Below are positions 8,387 through 17,057 of a stretch of 64,000 nucleotides of DNA, piece by piece (within the stretch, counting starts at the first letter, position 1; every line of letters begins with the position of its first letter). The translations under genes were made by a program, and so were the position numbers. The stretch is from Candidatus Nitrohelix vancouverensis (GTDB lineage: Bacteria; Nitrospinota; Nitrospinia; Nitrospinales; VA-1). The notes under the pieces were generated by a model. The model made no database searches. It had not been told where the DNA came from and was given only the letters and a program-made list of their open reading frames with translations. The stretch is taken from assembly GCA_015698305.1 (NCBI GenBank), contig CP048620.1, positions 832,557 to 896,556 of the forward strand, given 5' to 3'.

Positions 8387-9219
8387 AAAAACTGAGCCTG
8401 CCAAAACTGAATTTCAAGTTGCCCGCCTTTGGGCGGTTTGGCAAGCGCGATCCCAAGGTGGAACAAGAAGAGGATTTTGGACCCGGGCGAGATACTTTAG
8501 GCGGCAAGAAAACCGTCGAACCGGGTTATCAGGCGCCTTCCTTAATCAACCTGCACGATTACCGGCAGGAATTGGTCAAGGTTCAAATACAAAAGCGCAT
8601 CATGCAGGCTTGCTCCATTCCTTTGGCTTTTGTATTTCTTTTAATGGGCAACTGGATCGTCGAACTGGACCGGGTGGACATGATCAAGGCCGATATCAAA
8701 AACCTGGAAAAACAAGTCGCGGCGCTTGAAAGCGATTATCAGGCGGTCAAGAAAATGCAGGAACAGATCAGACGATCCGATGAAATTGTTTCCGGCATTC
8801 AGACTCTGCGCCACAGCCAGTTTGAAACGACCCGCATTCTCAACGATCTTTACTCGCAGGTTCCCGACGCCATCTGGTTGACTGCCGTCGAACAAAAGAA
8901 CTGGCATCAGCTGAAAAAGGAGAAAGTTCCTTATATTTTATTTGAAGACCCGTCTGTCAAAGACCAGCGCAAAAAGAAGAAAAAGAGCAAGGATGAAGAT
9001 TCGCGTGAAGACCTCTATGAATTCATTGAAATCAGGGGAATGGCTATCGGAGAGGAACCGGGCAACGATGTGGCGAAACTGACGATGAACCTTGAAAAGC
9101 TTCCCTACTTCGAAAAAGTTTTCATTTTCAAAACTGGAAGAAAACAAATCGCCACCGTTTACGGGGACGAATTCATTATTTATTGTTTCATGCCGGTTTC
9201 ATTGGACCCAAACGCCTGA
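8383..9219 (+). CDS. pilN: Type IV pilus assembly protein PilN
   Basis: PilN is an inner-membrane protein with a short cytoplasmic tail that binds PilM, one membrane helix and a periplasmic coiled coil plus ferredoxin-like fold that pairs with PilO. The conserved tail motif appears as PSLINLHDYR (family: INLLP.R). The membrane helix is at about residues 80-98 (SIPLAFVFLLMGNWIV), followed by a coiled coil. At 278 residues it is longer than the usual 180-200. The extra length is a basic/proline leader of about 50 residues before the INL motif and a lysine-rich insert (QRKKKKKSKDE) in the periplasmic domain. It overlaps pilM by 4 bp and lies 12 bp before pilO. Confidence 0.9.
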   Translation: MKKLSLPKLNFKLPAFGRFGKRDPKVEQEEDFGPGRDTLGGKKTVEPGYQAPSLINLHDYRQELVKVQIQKRIMQACSIPLAFVFLLMGNWIVELDRVDMIKADIKNLEKQVAALESDYQAVKKMQEQIRRSDEIVSGIQTLRHSQFETTRILNDLYSQVPDAIWLTAVEQKNWHQLKKEKVPYILFEDPSVKDQRKKKKKSKDEDSREDLYEFIEIRGMAIGEEPGNDVAKLTMNLEKLPYFEKVFIFKTGRKQIATVYGDEFIIYCFMPVSLDPNA

Positions 9220-9231
9220 GGCTCAACCATT

Positions 9232-9870
9232 ATGGACCACATTTTTGACAAGCTCCCTTACGACTTTCTGGAAAATATCAAGTCCGCTTATGTGATCTTG
9301 ACGGGAGTCGTGGTCGGTCTGCTTCTGGCAGTGATCTATTTTTTCACGATCTACAGCGCCATCGCCGAGGAGTATGCGGGTCTGGTTTCCAACCGGGAAA
9401 ATGTCAAACGCAAGCTGGATCAATATCAGCGCACGGTCAAGCAAAAGGAAATGGTTTCTCGTCAACTCATATCAATGGAAGGCAAACTTTCGCTGGCAAA
9501 GAAACAATTGCCGCGAGGGGAAGAACTGCCAAACCTGCTCAAAGAGCTTTCTTCTTTTGGTCAGGGCCGTAGCGATTTCGCCATGATGCGATTTCAACTC
9601 GAAGAAGGAGAGATCATCGATTTTTATAAGGAAGTGCCTTTCAATATCGAAATGAGAGGCAGTTTTACCGACACCATGGATTTTTTTGACAAGATGGAAA
9701 ATGCACTGCGCCTCATTGGCCTGACCGAATTAACCATGCGGTCGCGAAACATGACGGAAACCCGTAACGGAGAGCAGGTGATTCAACCCACCTTGTTCAC
9801 CGATTTTACCGCAACGACCTTTGCTTATGTCGAAGGCGCGGAAAGCAGGAAAAAGGAAAAGAAAAAATAA
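9232..9870 (+). CDS. pilO: Type IV pilus assembly protein PilO
   Basis: PilO forms a heterodimer with PilN in the periplasm and holds PilP and the secretin in register. The 212-residue protein has the family layout: a short cytoplasmic segment (MDHIFDKLPYDFLENI), one membrane helix (about 22-42, VILTGVVVGLLLAVIYFFTIY), a coiled coil (about 45-90) with KKQLPRGEELPNLLKELS, and a ferredoxin-like domain with VPFNIEMRGSFTDTMDFFDKMEN. These are classic PilO motifs. The lysine-rich end (RKKEKKK) is unremarkable. It is the third gene of the operon. Confidence 0.93.
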   Translation: MDHIFDKLPYDFLENIKSAYVILTGVVVGLLLAVIYFFTIYSAIAEEYAGLVSNRENVKRKLDQYQRTVKQKEMVSRQLISMEGKLSLAKKQLPRGEELPNLLKELSSFGQGRSDFAMMRFQLEEGEIIDFYKEVPFNIEMRGSFTDTMDFFDKMENALRLIGLTELTMRSRNMTETRNGEQVIQPTLFTDFTATTFAYVEGAESRKKEKKK

Positions 9871-9921
9871 GCGTATTCATTCAGGGCAGGGCAAAGAGAA
9901 ATATTTAAATTTAAAACGACG

Positions 9922-11409
9922 ATGACACAGGCTGAACAAATCTTAAAAAGAGCGGGCGCCGGGATGGCAGGCATCTTCCTGTGCGCTGTCGTCCTTTTCA
10001 GTCTGCCGGCGCAAGCTACAGCCCAGTCCAAAAACGAAGCTGTTCTGAATTTGATGAAAGTCAGCGGCATGCAGGAAGGTTCGCCGCGTGTTCAGATGGA
10101 CGCTTATTTTCTTCACCTGACCGCGCTTGGATTGAACGCCGGTGAAATCCAGTCCCTGCAAAACATCATCGGACGATTCTTTCAGCCGCACGCTCTGGTG
10201 AAAAATCTGCAAAGCCAGTTGCAGGAAAAATTCAATCGCAACCATGCCGATCGACTGCAGAGCTGGTATGAATCCGAACTCGGTCAGAGAGCCAGAGAGG
10301 CCGAAGAAGCTTTCACGGGTGATCTGTTGAAACAGAAAGTCCAGGCCTTCGAGCAATCGTTAAAAAAGAACCCGCCCGAGATCAACCGGATCCAAATCAT
10401 TTTTAGAATCGTTCGGGCCGGTAAGCTTGTTGATTATTCCATCAACACGGCAGAAACGCTCATGATGCTCACCTTTCCCTATATGAGCGAAGCTAGAAGC
10501 CGCGCTTTGCTGATGGAGGGACGCGAATACGTTCAGGAGCACATTTTAAAAACTCTCCTCTACACTTACCGGAATTTTTCAAACGAGGAACTCCGCGCGC
10601 TGGCCGATGCGGAAGAATCGAAAGCTCATCGCTGGTTTCAACGGATGGTTCGTCTCAGCCATTACGACGCCTTGAACCGGGCCGCCGATGAAGGCATGAC
10701 TTTGTTGAGCAAAATTCTTAACGAGATCGATTCCGGTCAGGGAGGCTACACGCTTGTTAAGGAAATCTTCCCGCCTGGAGAACGATACCGTCTGCTCATC
10801 CAGCGCGATCCGTTTCTACCATTGGTATTGCCGCAAGGATTTAACCAAACGATATCTACGCGAACGGCTCCCGGAAAACGCGGTGAGTCGCTTGTTGAAA
10901 CGAAACCGCCGGTCGTCGATTTTGCAAAACGCTTTCCTTTAATACCGTTTGAACTGTACAAGCAGATTCAGGACAGCGACCCTGGTTTATTCGAGCAATT
11001 GGAAAGCTTTGGACAATTTTTCAGCAATGAGCGGGCCTTGCAACAACTCGATGAAGAAATGCTCAACGAAAAGATTTCTTCATACAGCCAGTTGATCCGG
11101 CGCGCCAACCAAATGAAAAACGAAATGCCCCTCACTCCCTTGCAAGCGGGTTACGATCAGTTCCGCCTGGTGGGGATGATTCAAAAGGGAACGCAAAAGC
11201 TCGCGCTGGTGCAGAAGGACGATCAAAGCGGGCACAGCATCAAGAAGGGCGCCCTCATGGGGCCTAACTTTGGTATAGTCGAACAGATCTCTCCCGACAA
11301 AATTGTTATTCTGGAAAAAACCAGAAATTACGCCGGGAAAATTTTATCCCAGAAAAAGGAAATTAAATTCACTCGTAAAAAAACAGATGAGAGCGAGGCG
11401 CCATCATGA
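9922..11409 (+). CDS. PilP-like lipoprotein-position protein with extra helical domain
   Basis: This gene occupies the pilP position, but at 495 residues it is far larger than PilP (about 170-180). It has a signal peptide (about 1-34, ending PAQATAQ) and no lipobox. A helical domain at about 35-280 resembles DUF2059-type regions (YFLHLTALGLNAGEIQSLQ; HADRLQSWYESELGQRAREAEE). A short RDPFLPLVLPQ segment follows, reminiscent of the PilP linker. The C-terminal module (339 to about 485) ends in the PilP beta-domain: FRLVGMIQKGTQKLALVQ, GALMGPNFGIVEQI, KIVILEKTRNYAGK. The next gene carries a homologous module that aligns with no gaps. It overlaps that gene by 4 bp (ATGA). Its likely role is to link PilN/PilO to the secretin; the function of the N-terminal domain is unknown. 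Confidence 0.85.
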   Translation: MTQAEQILKRAGAGMAGIFLCAVVLFSLPAQATAQSKNEAVLNLMKVSGMQEGSPRVQMDAYFLHLTALGLNAGEIQSLQNIIGRFFQPHALVKNLQSQLQEKFNRNHADRLQSWYESELGQRAREAEEAFTGDLLKQKVQAFEQSLKKNPPEINRIQIIFRIVRAGKLVDYSINTAETLMMLTFPYMSEARSRALLMEGREYVQEHILKTLLYTYRNFSNEELRALADAEESKAHRWFQRMVRLSHYDALNRAADEGMTLLSKILNEIDSGQGGYTLVKEIFPPGERYRLLIQRDPFLPLVLPQGFNQTISTRTAPGKRGESLVETKPPVVDFAKRFPLIPFELYKQIQDSDPGLFEQLESFGQFFSNERALQQLDEEMLNEKISSYSQLIRRANQMKNEMPLTPLQAGYDQFRLVGMIQKGTQKLALVQKDDQSGHSIKKGALMGPNFGIVEQISPDKIVILEKTRNYAGKILSQKKEIKFTRKKTDESEAPS

Positions 11410-12992
11410 TCAAATTGAATAAAACCCCGACCCTTTTCGCGGTTTTGTTTTATCTCTGCGGAGCAACACAGGTTCTGGCCCAAACGTCCGAAGCCCCACA
11501 GTCCGACACGGCGGTGAAAAAAATCACGCAGTTGACCGCGACCGAGGAGGCTGATGGCGGCGCCACGGTCGTGATTGATTCGAGCGGGCCCATCAAATTC
11601 ACCGCTTTCAAGCTGACCAATCCGCCTAAATTGATCGTTGATCTGTCGCGCACCGAACCCGGAGCCGCGGCGACGCCTCTGGAGCCTGCCAAAGGCATCA
11701 TCAAATCCATTCGTCCTTTATATTTTGCGGAATCCCAGGTGGTGCGACTGGAAATGGCTTTGGAAAGTATTCCCGAATACCAGATACAGCGTAGCGGCGA
11801 GTCGCAATTGACCATTCGACTCAAGGGAACCGGAGCCATTGCAACATCCGCTGAAGCAACGGAGCAAACGGCGCAGGCGCCCGCAACGCAAGAAAGCAAA
11901 AGCGTGGCCAGCGACACGGCTGAAGCCAAAGTTGGGCTGGGTTCCTCCTCCTGCGATCCTATTTTGTCGGGAGAGAAGGAAAGAATCACTCTGGATTTTC
12001 AGGACGCCGATCTCGTCAATACCTTTCGCCTGATCTCTGAAGTGAGCGGCTTCAATCTGATATTTGGCCCCGGCATCAACGGCAAGCTCAACCTGCGCCT
12101 GATCGATGTTCCCTGGAACAAGGCCTTTGATATCATACTCACCAATAACAATCTGGGTAGAGAATGTTTTGGCGACAACGTCATTCGCATCGCTCCCATA
12201 CTGCGCCTGACGGAAGAAAACCAGACCTATGTCAGCGCCGTGCAGGCCAAGGTGCAGGCGGAAATGGCGGGACTTCTGGCGCAACCGCTGGAAAACGAAA
12301 TCGTTCCCATCCATCATGCTGAAATCCAGGCGCTGGCGGTGAACCTGCAATCTGCCCTGAGCGATCCGTCGCGCGCTCGCATCACCATCGACGAACGCAC
12401 CAACACGCTGATCCTGACGGACGTCCGTCCTCATCTGGAAAAAATGCTGGACCTGATCGAGGTGTTCGACGTCAAGGTGCTGAGTCCGCAAGAAGAACTC
12501 GCTCTCGAACAAAACACCGTCGTCGTCAGCGGCGACGATTTCCCGTCCATCCCGCTGGTGGTCTATGAATACATTGCTGAGAAAGAACCGAAGCTGAGTT
12601 CCGATCTGGAATTTTATGAAGACCTGTTCAACGACAAGGCGCGGTTGTCGCAGTTGTCCGCCAACGAACTGAAGGACGCCCGGGACAACTATCGGAGCTA
12701 TCTCGAACAGGCCGCCAACATGCAGTCGGCGATCATTCAGTCTCCCTTGCAAACCGCTTGGGATAACCTGTTCTGGGTCGGCACCCTGTCCAAGAATTCT
12801 GAACGCTACGCACTGGTCGAAACCACCGACCACCGGGGGCATCTGGTTCGGTCGGGGACCGTCGTCGGTCCCAATTTTGGTCGCGTCGATGAAATTGAAG
12901 ACAGCCGCGTGATTGTTTTGGAAAGCGAAAGAGATTATCAGGGGAATATTTTTTCCAAGAAATTAAAAATCCCCTATGTGAGGACCAACTGA
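11406..12992 (+). CDS. Barrel-less PilQ N-terminal domains fused to a PilP-like module
   Basis: This 528-residue periplasmic protein has a signal peptide (1 to about 25, cleavage near VLAQ) and an AMIN domain (about 38-140; FTAFKLTNPPKLIVDLS), which in PilQ binds peptidoglycan. After an alanine/threonine-rich linker comes an STN/N0 secretin domain (about 190-265; ITLDFQDADLVNTFRLISEVSGFNLIFGP) and an N1 domain (about 285-360; ITIDERTNTLILTDV). Where a secretin would continue into its beta-barrel, it instead has a PilP-like module (380-528; LFWVGTLSKNSERYALVE, VGPNFGRVDEIED, VLESERDYQGN) homologous to the end of the preceding protein. It probably assembles beside the true PilQ and connects it to PilN/PilO. 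I know of no standard name for this architecture. Confidence 0.88.
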   Translation: MIKLNKTPTLFAVLFYLCGATQVLAQTSEAPQSDTAVKKITQLTATEEADGGATVVIDSSGPIKFTAFKLTNPPKLIVDLSRTEPGAAATPLEPAKGIIKSIRPLYFAESQVVRLEMALESIPEYQIQRSGESQLTIRLKGTGAIATSAEATEQTAQAPATQESKSVASDTAEAKVGLGSSSCDPILSGEKERITLDFQDADLVNTFRLISEVSGFNLIFGPGINGKLNLRLIDVPWNKAFDIILTNNNLGRECFGDNVIRIAPILRLTEENQTYVSAVQAKVQAEMAGLLAQPLENEIVPIHHAEIQALAVNLQSALSDPSRARITIDERTNTLILTDVRPHLEKMLDLIEVFDVKVLSPQEELALEQNTVVVSGDDFPSIPLVVYEYIAEKEPKLSSDLEFYEDLFNDKARLSQLSANELKDARDNYRSYLEQAANMQSAIIQSPLQTAWDNLFWVGTLSKNSERYALVETTDHRGHLVRSGTVVGPNFGRVDEIEDSRVIVLESERDYQGNIFSKKLKIPYVRTN

Positions 12993-13163
12993 AAGCATTA
13001 GCAAAGGCGCGCTATTATTGACCGGGAACCTTGTTCCCCACTTTGCAAACTTCTCAAATAGAAACCTATGAGCCAAAGTTACGGATTTAAAGTTCGCAAT
13101 CAAAGCAATGAAACGGTAACGAAGTCAAAGCTCGCAGGCATACCATTTGAGCAGACACGTGTT

Positions 13164-15113
13164 ATGAAAACTAAATTCAAAAGCATCCCTATCGTAGTTC
13201 TGACGCTGATCCTCAGCCTTGTTGGGGTTCCTCAGATCCATGCGGCGCCCGATCAAATGGATCGGACGAGCGGTTCAGAAAACGCCTCCGACGGTTTGGG
13301 CCGCATCGCCAAACTCGACGCGCATTCTCAGGACAACGGCGAGACTTCCATTCAGGTCGCGTCCAGTCGGATCATGCAATACACCGCTTTTAAACTGTCG
13401 GATCCCCTGCGGCTGGTTCTGGATATTTCTGACATGGAGGATCCGGGCATGGCGCGTTTGGATCGCAATCGCGGTCTGGCAAAAACCATTCGTCCGATGT
13501 ACTTCAATAATCTGAAAGTGCTCCGGCTCGAAATCGAATTGCGCGAAGCCGCCGATTACAACATCGAACGACCCGACAACAAAAATCTCATCATCCATCT
13601 GCGACCCGCATCCGCAGTCAAAATGGCGGCTTCCGAACCGATCGCTATACATTCGCCTGTTGAAGAAGCCAGCGTTCAAATGAAAATGGACTCTACTGCA
13701 AGTTCCGAAAAAGAGGCGAAGGAAGATGAAATTCTGAACGCTTCCAAAAATATTGGAATCGCAAAGGATCAGGAAGTCGAAGATCATTGCAAACCGCTTC
13801 TTGATGGAGAGAAAGATAAAATCTCTCTCGACTTTCAGGGCGCCGATCTGGCGAATATCTTCCGACTGTTTTCTGAAGTCAGCGGATTCAATATCATCAT
13901 CGCGCCAAACGTGACCGGCAACGTAAACATTCGTCTGATGGAAGTTCCCTGGAACACCGCTTTTGACCTGATTCTGAGAAACAACAGTCTGGGTAGGGAG
14001 TGCTTCGGAAAGAACGTGATACGCGTAGCCAACTTTACAACATTGAGAGATGAAGAAATTGCGCGCAACGAAGCCGGACGCGAGAAAAACCGCGCCGATC
14101 AAGCGTCTCGACTTTCGCAGGCAGTCACCACGGAAGTGGTGCGCATCAATTATGCAAATATCGTTGATATGGCGGCGAATCTGAACCGGATGATCGTCAA
14201 TCTGTATCAGGGACAGGAAGCGGTTCGCGCCTCTGTCACCGTCGACGCGCGCACCAACACTCTCATCATCACCGACATACCGCCGCATATCAATGAAATG
14301 CTCAAGATGGTGCGCACGCTGGACGTGCCGACGCCGCAAGTCATGATCGAGGCGCGAATCGTCGAGGTGAGCAAGGGATTCACCGAAGAACTCGGCGTGC
14401 AATGGGGTCTGACCGGTAATTTACCGAGACGGCTCAATCCCGGCGGGTCGGACGGGTCGATCAGCATCAATTCACCCACGGGCATCACTGCGGGCAATGC
14501 GAATGGCGGATTCCTTGTCGATCTGGCAACATCTTCCAGCGTGGGCGCAGGCGGCGTGGGCGGATTCGACATCGTCGTCGGCAATATCTTCGGCACGATG
14601 AATCTCGAACTGCAACTGCGCGCGCTTGAAACTCAAAGCAAAGGCCGCATCCTTGCGAGCCCGAAAGTGACCACAGCGGACAATCGCGAAGCCCGTATTT
14701 CCAGCGGCAATCGCATTCCGTTTGAAACCACGTCCAACAACGGCGGCACGGCGGTGGAATTCATTGATGCAGAAATCGAACTCACCGTGACGCCGCATAT
14801 CACCCAGGATGATTATGTTTACATGACGATCTCCGCAACGCGCAACGGTCTGGACTCGGCCGGGCGAACCGTTGGCACCTCGCAGAACCCGATTCTGGCT
14901 ACGCGCGAAGCCTCCACTGAAGTGCTGGTCGCCGACGGCGCCACGACAGTTCTCGGCGGCGTGTATGAAAACACCACCACGAACACGAAGGAAGCGATTC
15001 CCTTCTTCTCAAAAATCCCTGTTCTCGGCTGGTTCTTCCGAGGCTACCAGGATTCTGAAACCATTTCGGAGTTGTTGATTTTCATCACCCCGACCATCGT
15101 CAAGAAATACTGA
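13164..15113 (+). CDS. pilQ: Type IV pilus secretin PilQ
   Basis: This is the outer-membrane secretin that forms the gated channel for the pilus. It has a signal peptide (MKTKFKSIPIVVLTLILSLVG, cleavage near IHA-AP), an AMIN domain (about 45-140; MQYTAFKLSDPLRLVLDIS), and STN/N0 (ISLDFQGADLANIFRLFSEVSGFNIIIAP). The N1/NolW domain (VDARTNTLIITDIPPHINEMLKMV) is followed by the secretin barrel, with IEARIVEVSKGFTEELGVQWG, RILASPKVTTADNREARISSG and the end motif VPVLGWFFRG. The single AMIN domain is shorter than in some PilQ. I placed the start at 13164 because it puts the signal peptide at the N-terminus; an ATG at 13068 would add 32 polar residues and has no better ribosome-binding site. It ends 10 bp before aroB. 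Confidence 0.94.
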   Translation: MKTKFKSIPIVVLTLILSLVGVPQIHAAPDQMDRTSGSENASDGLGRIAKLDAHSQDNGETSIQVASSRIMQYTAFKLSDPLRLVLDISDMEDPGMARLDRNRGLAKTIRPMYFNNLKVLRLEIELREAADYNIERPDNKNLIIHLRPASAVKMAASEPIAIHSPVEEASVQMKMDSTASSEKEAKEDEILNASKNIGIAKDQEVEDHCKPLLDGEKDKISLDFQGADLANIFRLFSEVSGFNIIIAPNVTGNVNIRLMEVPWNTAFDLILRNNSLGRECFGKNVIRVANFTTLRDEEIARNEAGREKNRADQASRLSQAVTTEVVRINYANIVDMAANLNRMIVNLYQGQEAVRASVTVDARTNTLIITDIPPHINEMLKMVRTLDVPTPQVMIEARIVEVSKGFTEELGVQWGLTGNLPRRLNPGGSDGSISINSPTGITAGNANGGFLVDLATSSSVGAGGVGGFDIVVGNIFGTMNLELQLRALETQSKGRILASPKVTTADNREARISSGNRIPFETTSNNGGTAVEFIDAEIELTVTPHITQDDYVYMTISATRNGLDSAGRTVGTSQNPILATREASTEVLVADGATTVLGGVYENTTTNTKEAIPFFSKIPVLGWFFRGYQDSETISELLIFITPTIVKKY

Positions 15114-15123
15114 AACACGAAAC

Positions 15124-16200
15124 ATGAAACAACTCAGGCTGGACCTTGGCGCGCGCAGTTACGATATTCTGATCGCGCCGGGTTTACTCAAGAATGCAGG
15201 CGCTCTCATCAAAGAAGCGGTTTCACCCAGTCAGGTCGTCGTCATCACGCACCCGACCATCAGAAAACTATACGGAGCCGCGCTGGAAAGCTCTCTCAAA
15301 ACTGCGGGCTTTCAGGCCCAATGGATAGAAATCCCGGAAGGCGAATCGTCCAAGTCGCTGGAACAGGCGGGCGCTATTTTTGATTCCCTCTTCAAAATGA
15401 ATTGCGATCGCAAGTCTCTTCTCGTCGCTTTGGGCGGCGGGGTGATCGGCGACATCACCGGATTCGTCGCCGCCACCTGGCTGCGCGGCGTGCCCTTCGT
15501 GCAAATTCCCACGACCCTGCTTTCGCAGGTCGACAGTAGCGTCGGCGGCAAAACCGCCGTCAACCATCCGCAGGGGAAAAATCTCATCGGCGCCTTCTAT
15601 CAGCCGCGCCGGGTGATCGTCGATCTCGACACATTGAAAACTCTGCCGGAAAATGAATTCAAAGCGGGTCTTGCAGAAGTGGTGAAGTACGGCGTGATCG
15701 AAGACGCGGACTTTTTTGAATTTCTCGAAAACAACGCCGAAAAAATTCTGAAGCAGGACCCGGCCTGTCTGGAGCGCATCGTCGAAACGTCTTGCGCGGT
15801 CAAAGCGCTGGTTGTCGAAAAAGACGAGACCGAATCGAGTTACCGCATGATCCTCAACTATGGCCACACCATCGGCCACGCCGTCGAAGCGCTCACCCAT
15901 TATACAGATTATCTGCACGGCGAAGCGGTCGCGCTGGGCATGGTCTACGCCGCGCGCTTGTCCAATAAGCTGGGTAAATGTTCCGACGAAGTTCCAAAGC
16001 GCATCGAAGGCCTGCTGGATCGGCTCGGTCTGCCCGTAAAATTGCCAAAGCTCGACGCCGACGCGATGATCGAATCCATGGGCCACGACAAGAAAGCCGT
16101 CGCCAATAAAATCCGTTTCATCCTCGTGCAGAAACTCGGCGCCGTCGAGATCACCAGCGACGTGCCCTTCGACGTCCTCAAATCCGTACTGACGGACTAG
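15124..16200 (+). CDS. aroB: 3-dehydroquinate synthase
   Basis: AroB converts DAHP to 3-dehydroquinate, the second step of the shikimate pathway, using NAD+ and a divalent metal. The 358 residues are full length. Motifs are GGGVIGDITGFVAATWLRGV (NAD-binding glycine loop), PTTLLSQVDSSVGGKTAVNHPQ (substrate site) and NYGHTIGHAVE with LHGEAVALGM (metal-binding histidines). It follows pilQ at 10 bp, so it is in the same transcription unit; pilQ-aroK-aroB order is common in other bacteria, and here aroK is absent. It acts in the cytoplasm. Confidence 0.97.
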   Translation: MKQLRLDLGARSYDILIAPGLLKNAGALIKEAVSPSQVVVITHPTIRKLYGAALESSLKTAGFQAQWIEIPEGESSKSLEQAGAIFDSLFKMNCDRKSLLVALGGGVIGDITGFVAATWLRGVPFVQIPTTLLSQVDSSVGGKTAVNHPQGKNLIGAFYQPRRVIVDLDTLKTLPENEFKAGLAEVVKYGVIEDADFFEFLENNAEKILKQDPACLERIVETSCAVKALVVEKDETESSYRMILNYGHTIGHAVEALTHYTDYLHGEAVALGMVYAARLSNKLGKCSDEVPKRIEGLLDRLGLPVKLPKLDADAMIESMGHDKKAVANKIRFILVQKLGAVEITSDVPFDVLKSVLTD

Positions 16201-16220
16201 CGCCCGCCCCGCGCAGATCG

Positions 16221-16961
16221 ATGAAAAAACTGTCTGCGGAATTCAAATTTCTCAAACGCCACGAACCGCAACTGCACGCCCTGCTCGTTCTCGCCGCAAA
16301 CTATCCCAAAGACGACCCGCAAGCCAGCCTCATTCGCCTGCGTCAATTCGGAGAATTGCTGGCTCGCGTGTGGATACAGAAATTGCATGTTTTTTCTGAA
16401 AACACGGAACCCTATATTGATCTGCTCGACCGCGTAAGAGAACAGGGAAAGTTAGAACCCGAAGTTTACGCAGGACTCAACACATTGCGTCTCGAAGGCA
16501 ACAAGGCCCTGCATTTTTTTATCGGCGATAAGGAGAGCGCACAGTCCAATCTCAAGCTGGCTAAAAAACTCGCTCGCGCATTCGATGCAAGGTTTGGCAA
16601 AGACGGCGATCGCCTGGAGTCTCCCTTCAAGCCCGAACAACTCGCCGCTTCCACGGCGCCCAACGAGATTGCTGAAGAAGCGAGAGCCGTTGACAAGGAT
16701 TTCAGCGGACGCAATCTCACCAGCTTCGATTTTTCCGGCAAGGACCTGCGCGGCTACGACTTCACAGGCGCCTGCCTGTTCAGAGCCAAATTCCGCAACT
16801 GCAATTTGAAAAACGTCAGCTTTCGCGGCGCCGACCTGCGACACGCCGATTTCAGCGACGCCAAAAACCTGCAAAGTTATCAGCTCGACAACGCGATGCG
16901 CGACCAGATCAAATTACCCGATCGCGTGCAACGCGCCCTCGATTCGCAAAAATTTATTTGA
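16221..16961 (+). CDS. DUF4145-like plus pentapeptide-repeat protein
   Basis: This 246-residue cytoplasmic protein has two parts. The first (about 1-125) is a helical domain resembling the DUF4145 segment seen at the N-terminus of type I restriction HsdR proteins and alone: RLRQFGELLARVWIQKL and LNTLRLEGNKALHF. The second (about 155-230) is a pentapeptide-repeat helix with A(D/N)LXX-type repeats: FSGRNLTSFDFSGKDLRGYDFTGACLF is the first part, then CNLKNVSFRGADLRHADFSDA. Pentapeptide helices often mediate protein binding or mimic DNA. It starts 20 bp after aroB and may be the last gene of the pil-aroB operon. The DUF4145-like part and its position next to an AT-rich island hint at a defence link, but this is a guess. 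Confidence 0.75.
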   Translation: MKKLSAEFKFLKRHEPQLHALLVLAANYPKDDPQASLIRLRQFGELLARVWIQKLHVFSENTEPYIDLLDRVREQGKLEPEVYAGLNTLRLEGNKALHFFIGDKESAQSNLKLAKKLARAFDARFGKDGDRLESPFKPEQLAASTAPNEIAEEARAVDKDFSGRNLTSFDFSGKDLRGYDFTGACLFRAKFRNCNLKNVSFRGADLRHADFSDAKNLQSYQLDNAMRDQIKLPDRVQRALDSQKFI

Positions 16962-17057
16962 AGCTGAAATTTATTCCAAATTTTTGTTATATGCTTGTTT
17001 TTTTAATATACTAATAATTAATGTTTATTATTTGTAATCATTGAGGTTTCAAGAGTT

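Noticed and set aside
11718-12842. A 374-residue minus-strand open frame within the PilQ-like fusion
   Set aside because: Shadow of a plus-strand gene with clear AMIN/secretin and PilP-like domains. No motif in the antisense frame.
13275-14402. A 375-residue minus-strand open frame opposite pilQ
   Set aside because: Shadow of pilQ, His/Asp-rich, with no recognisable domain.
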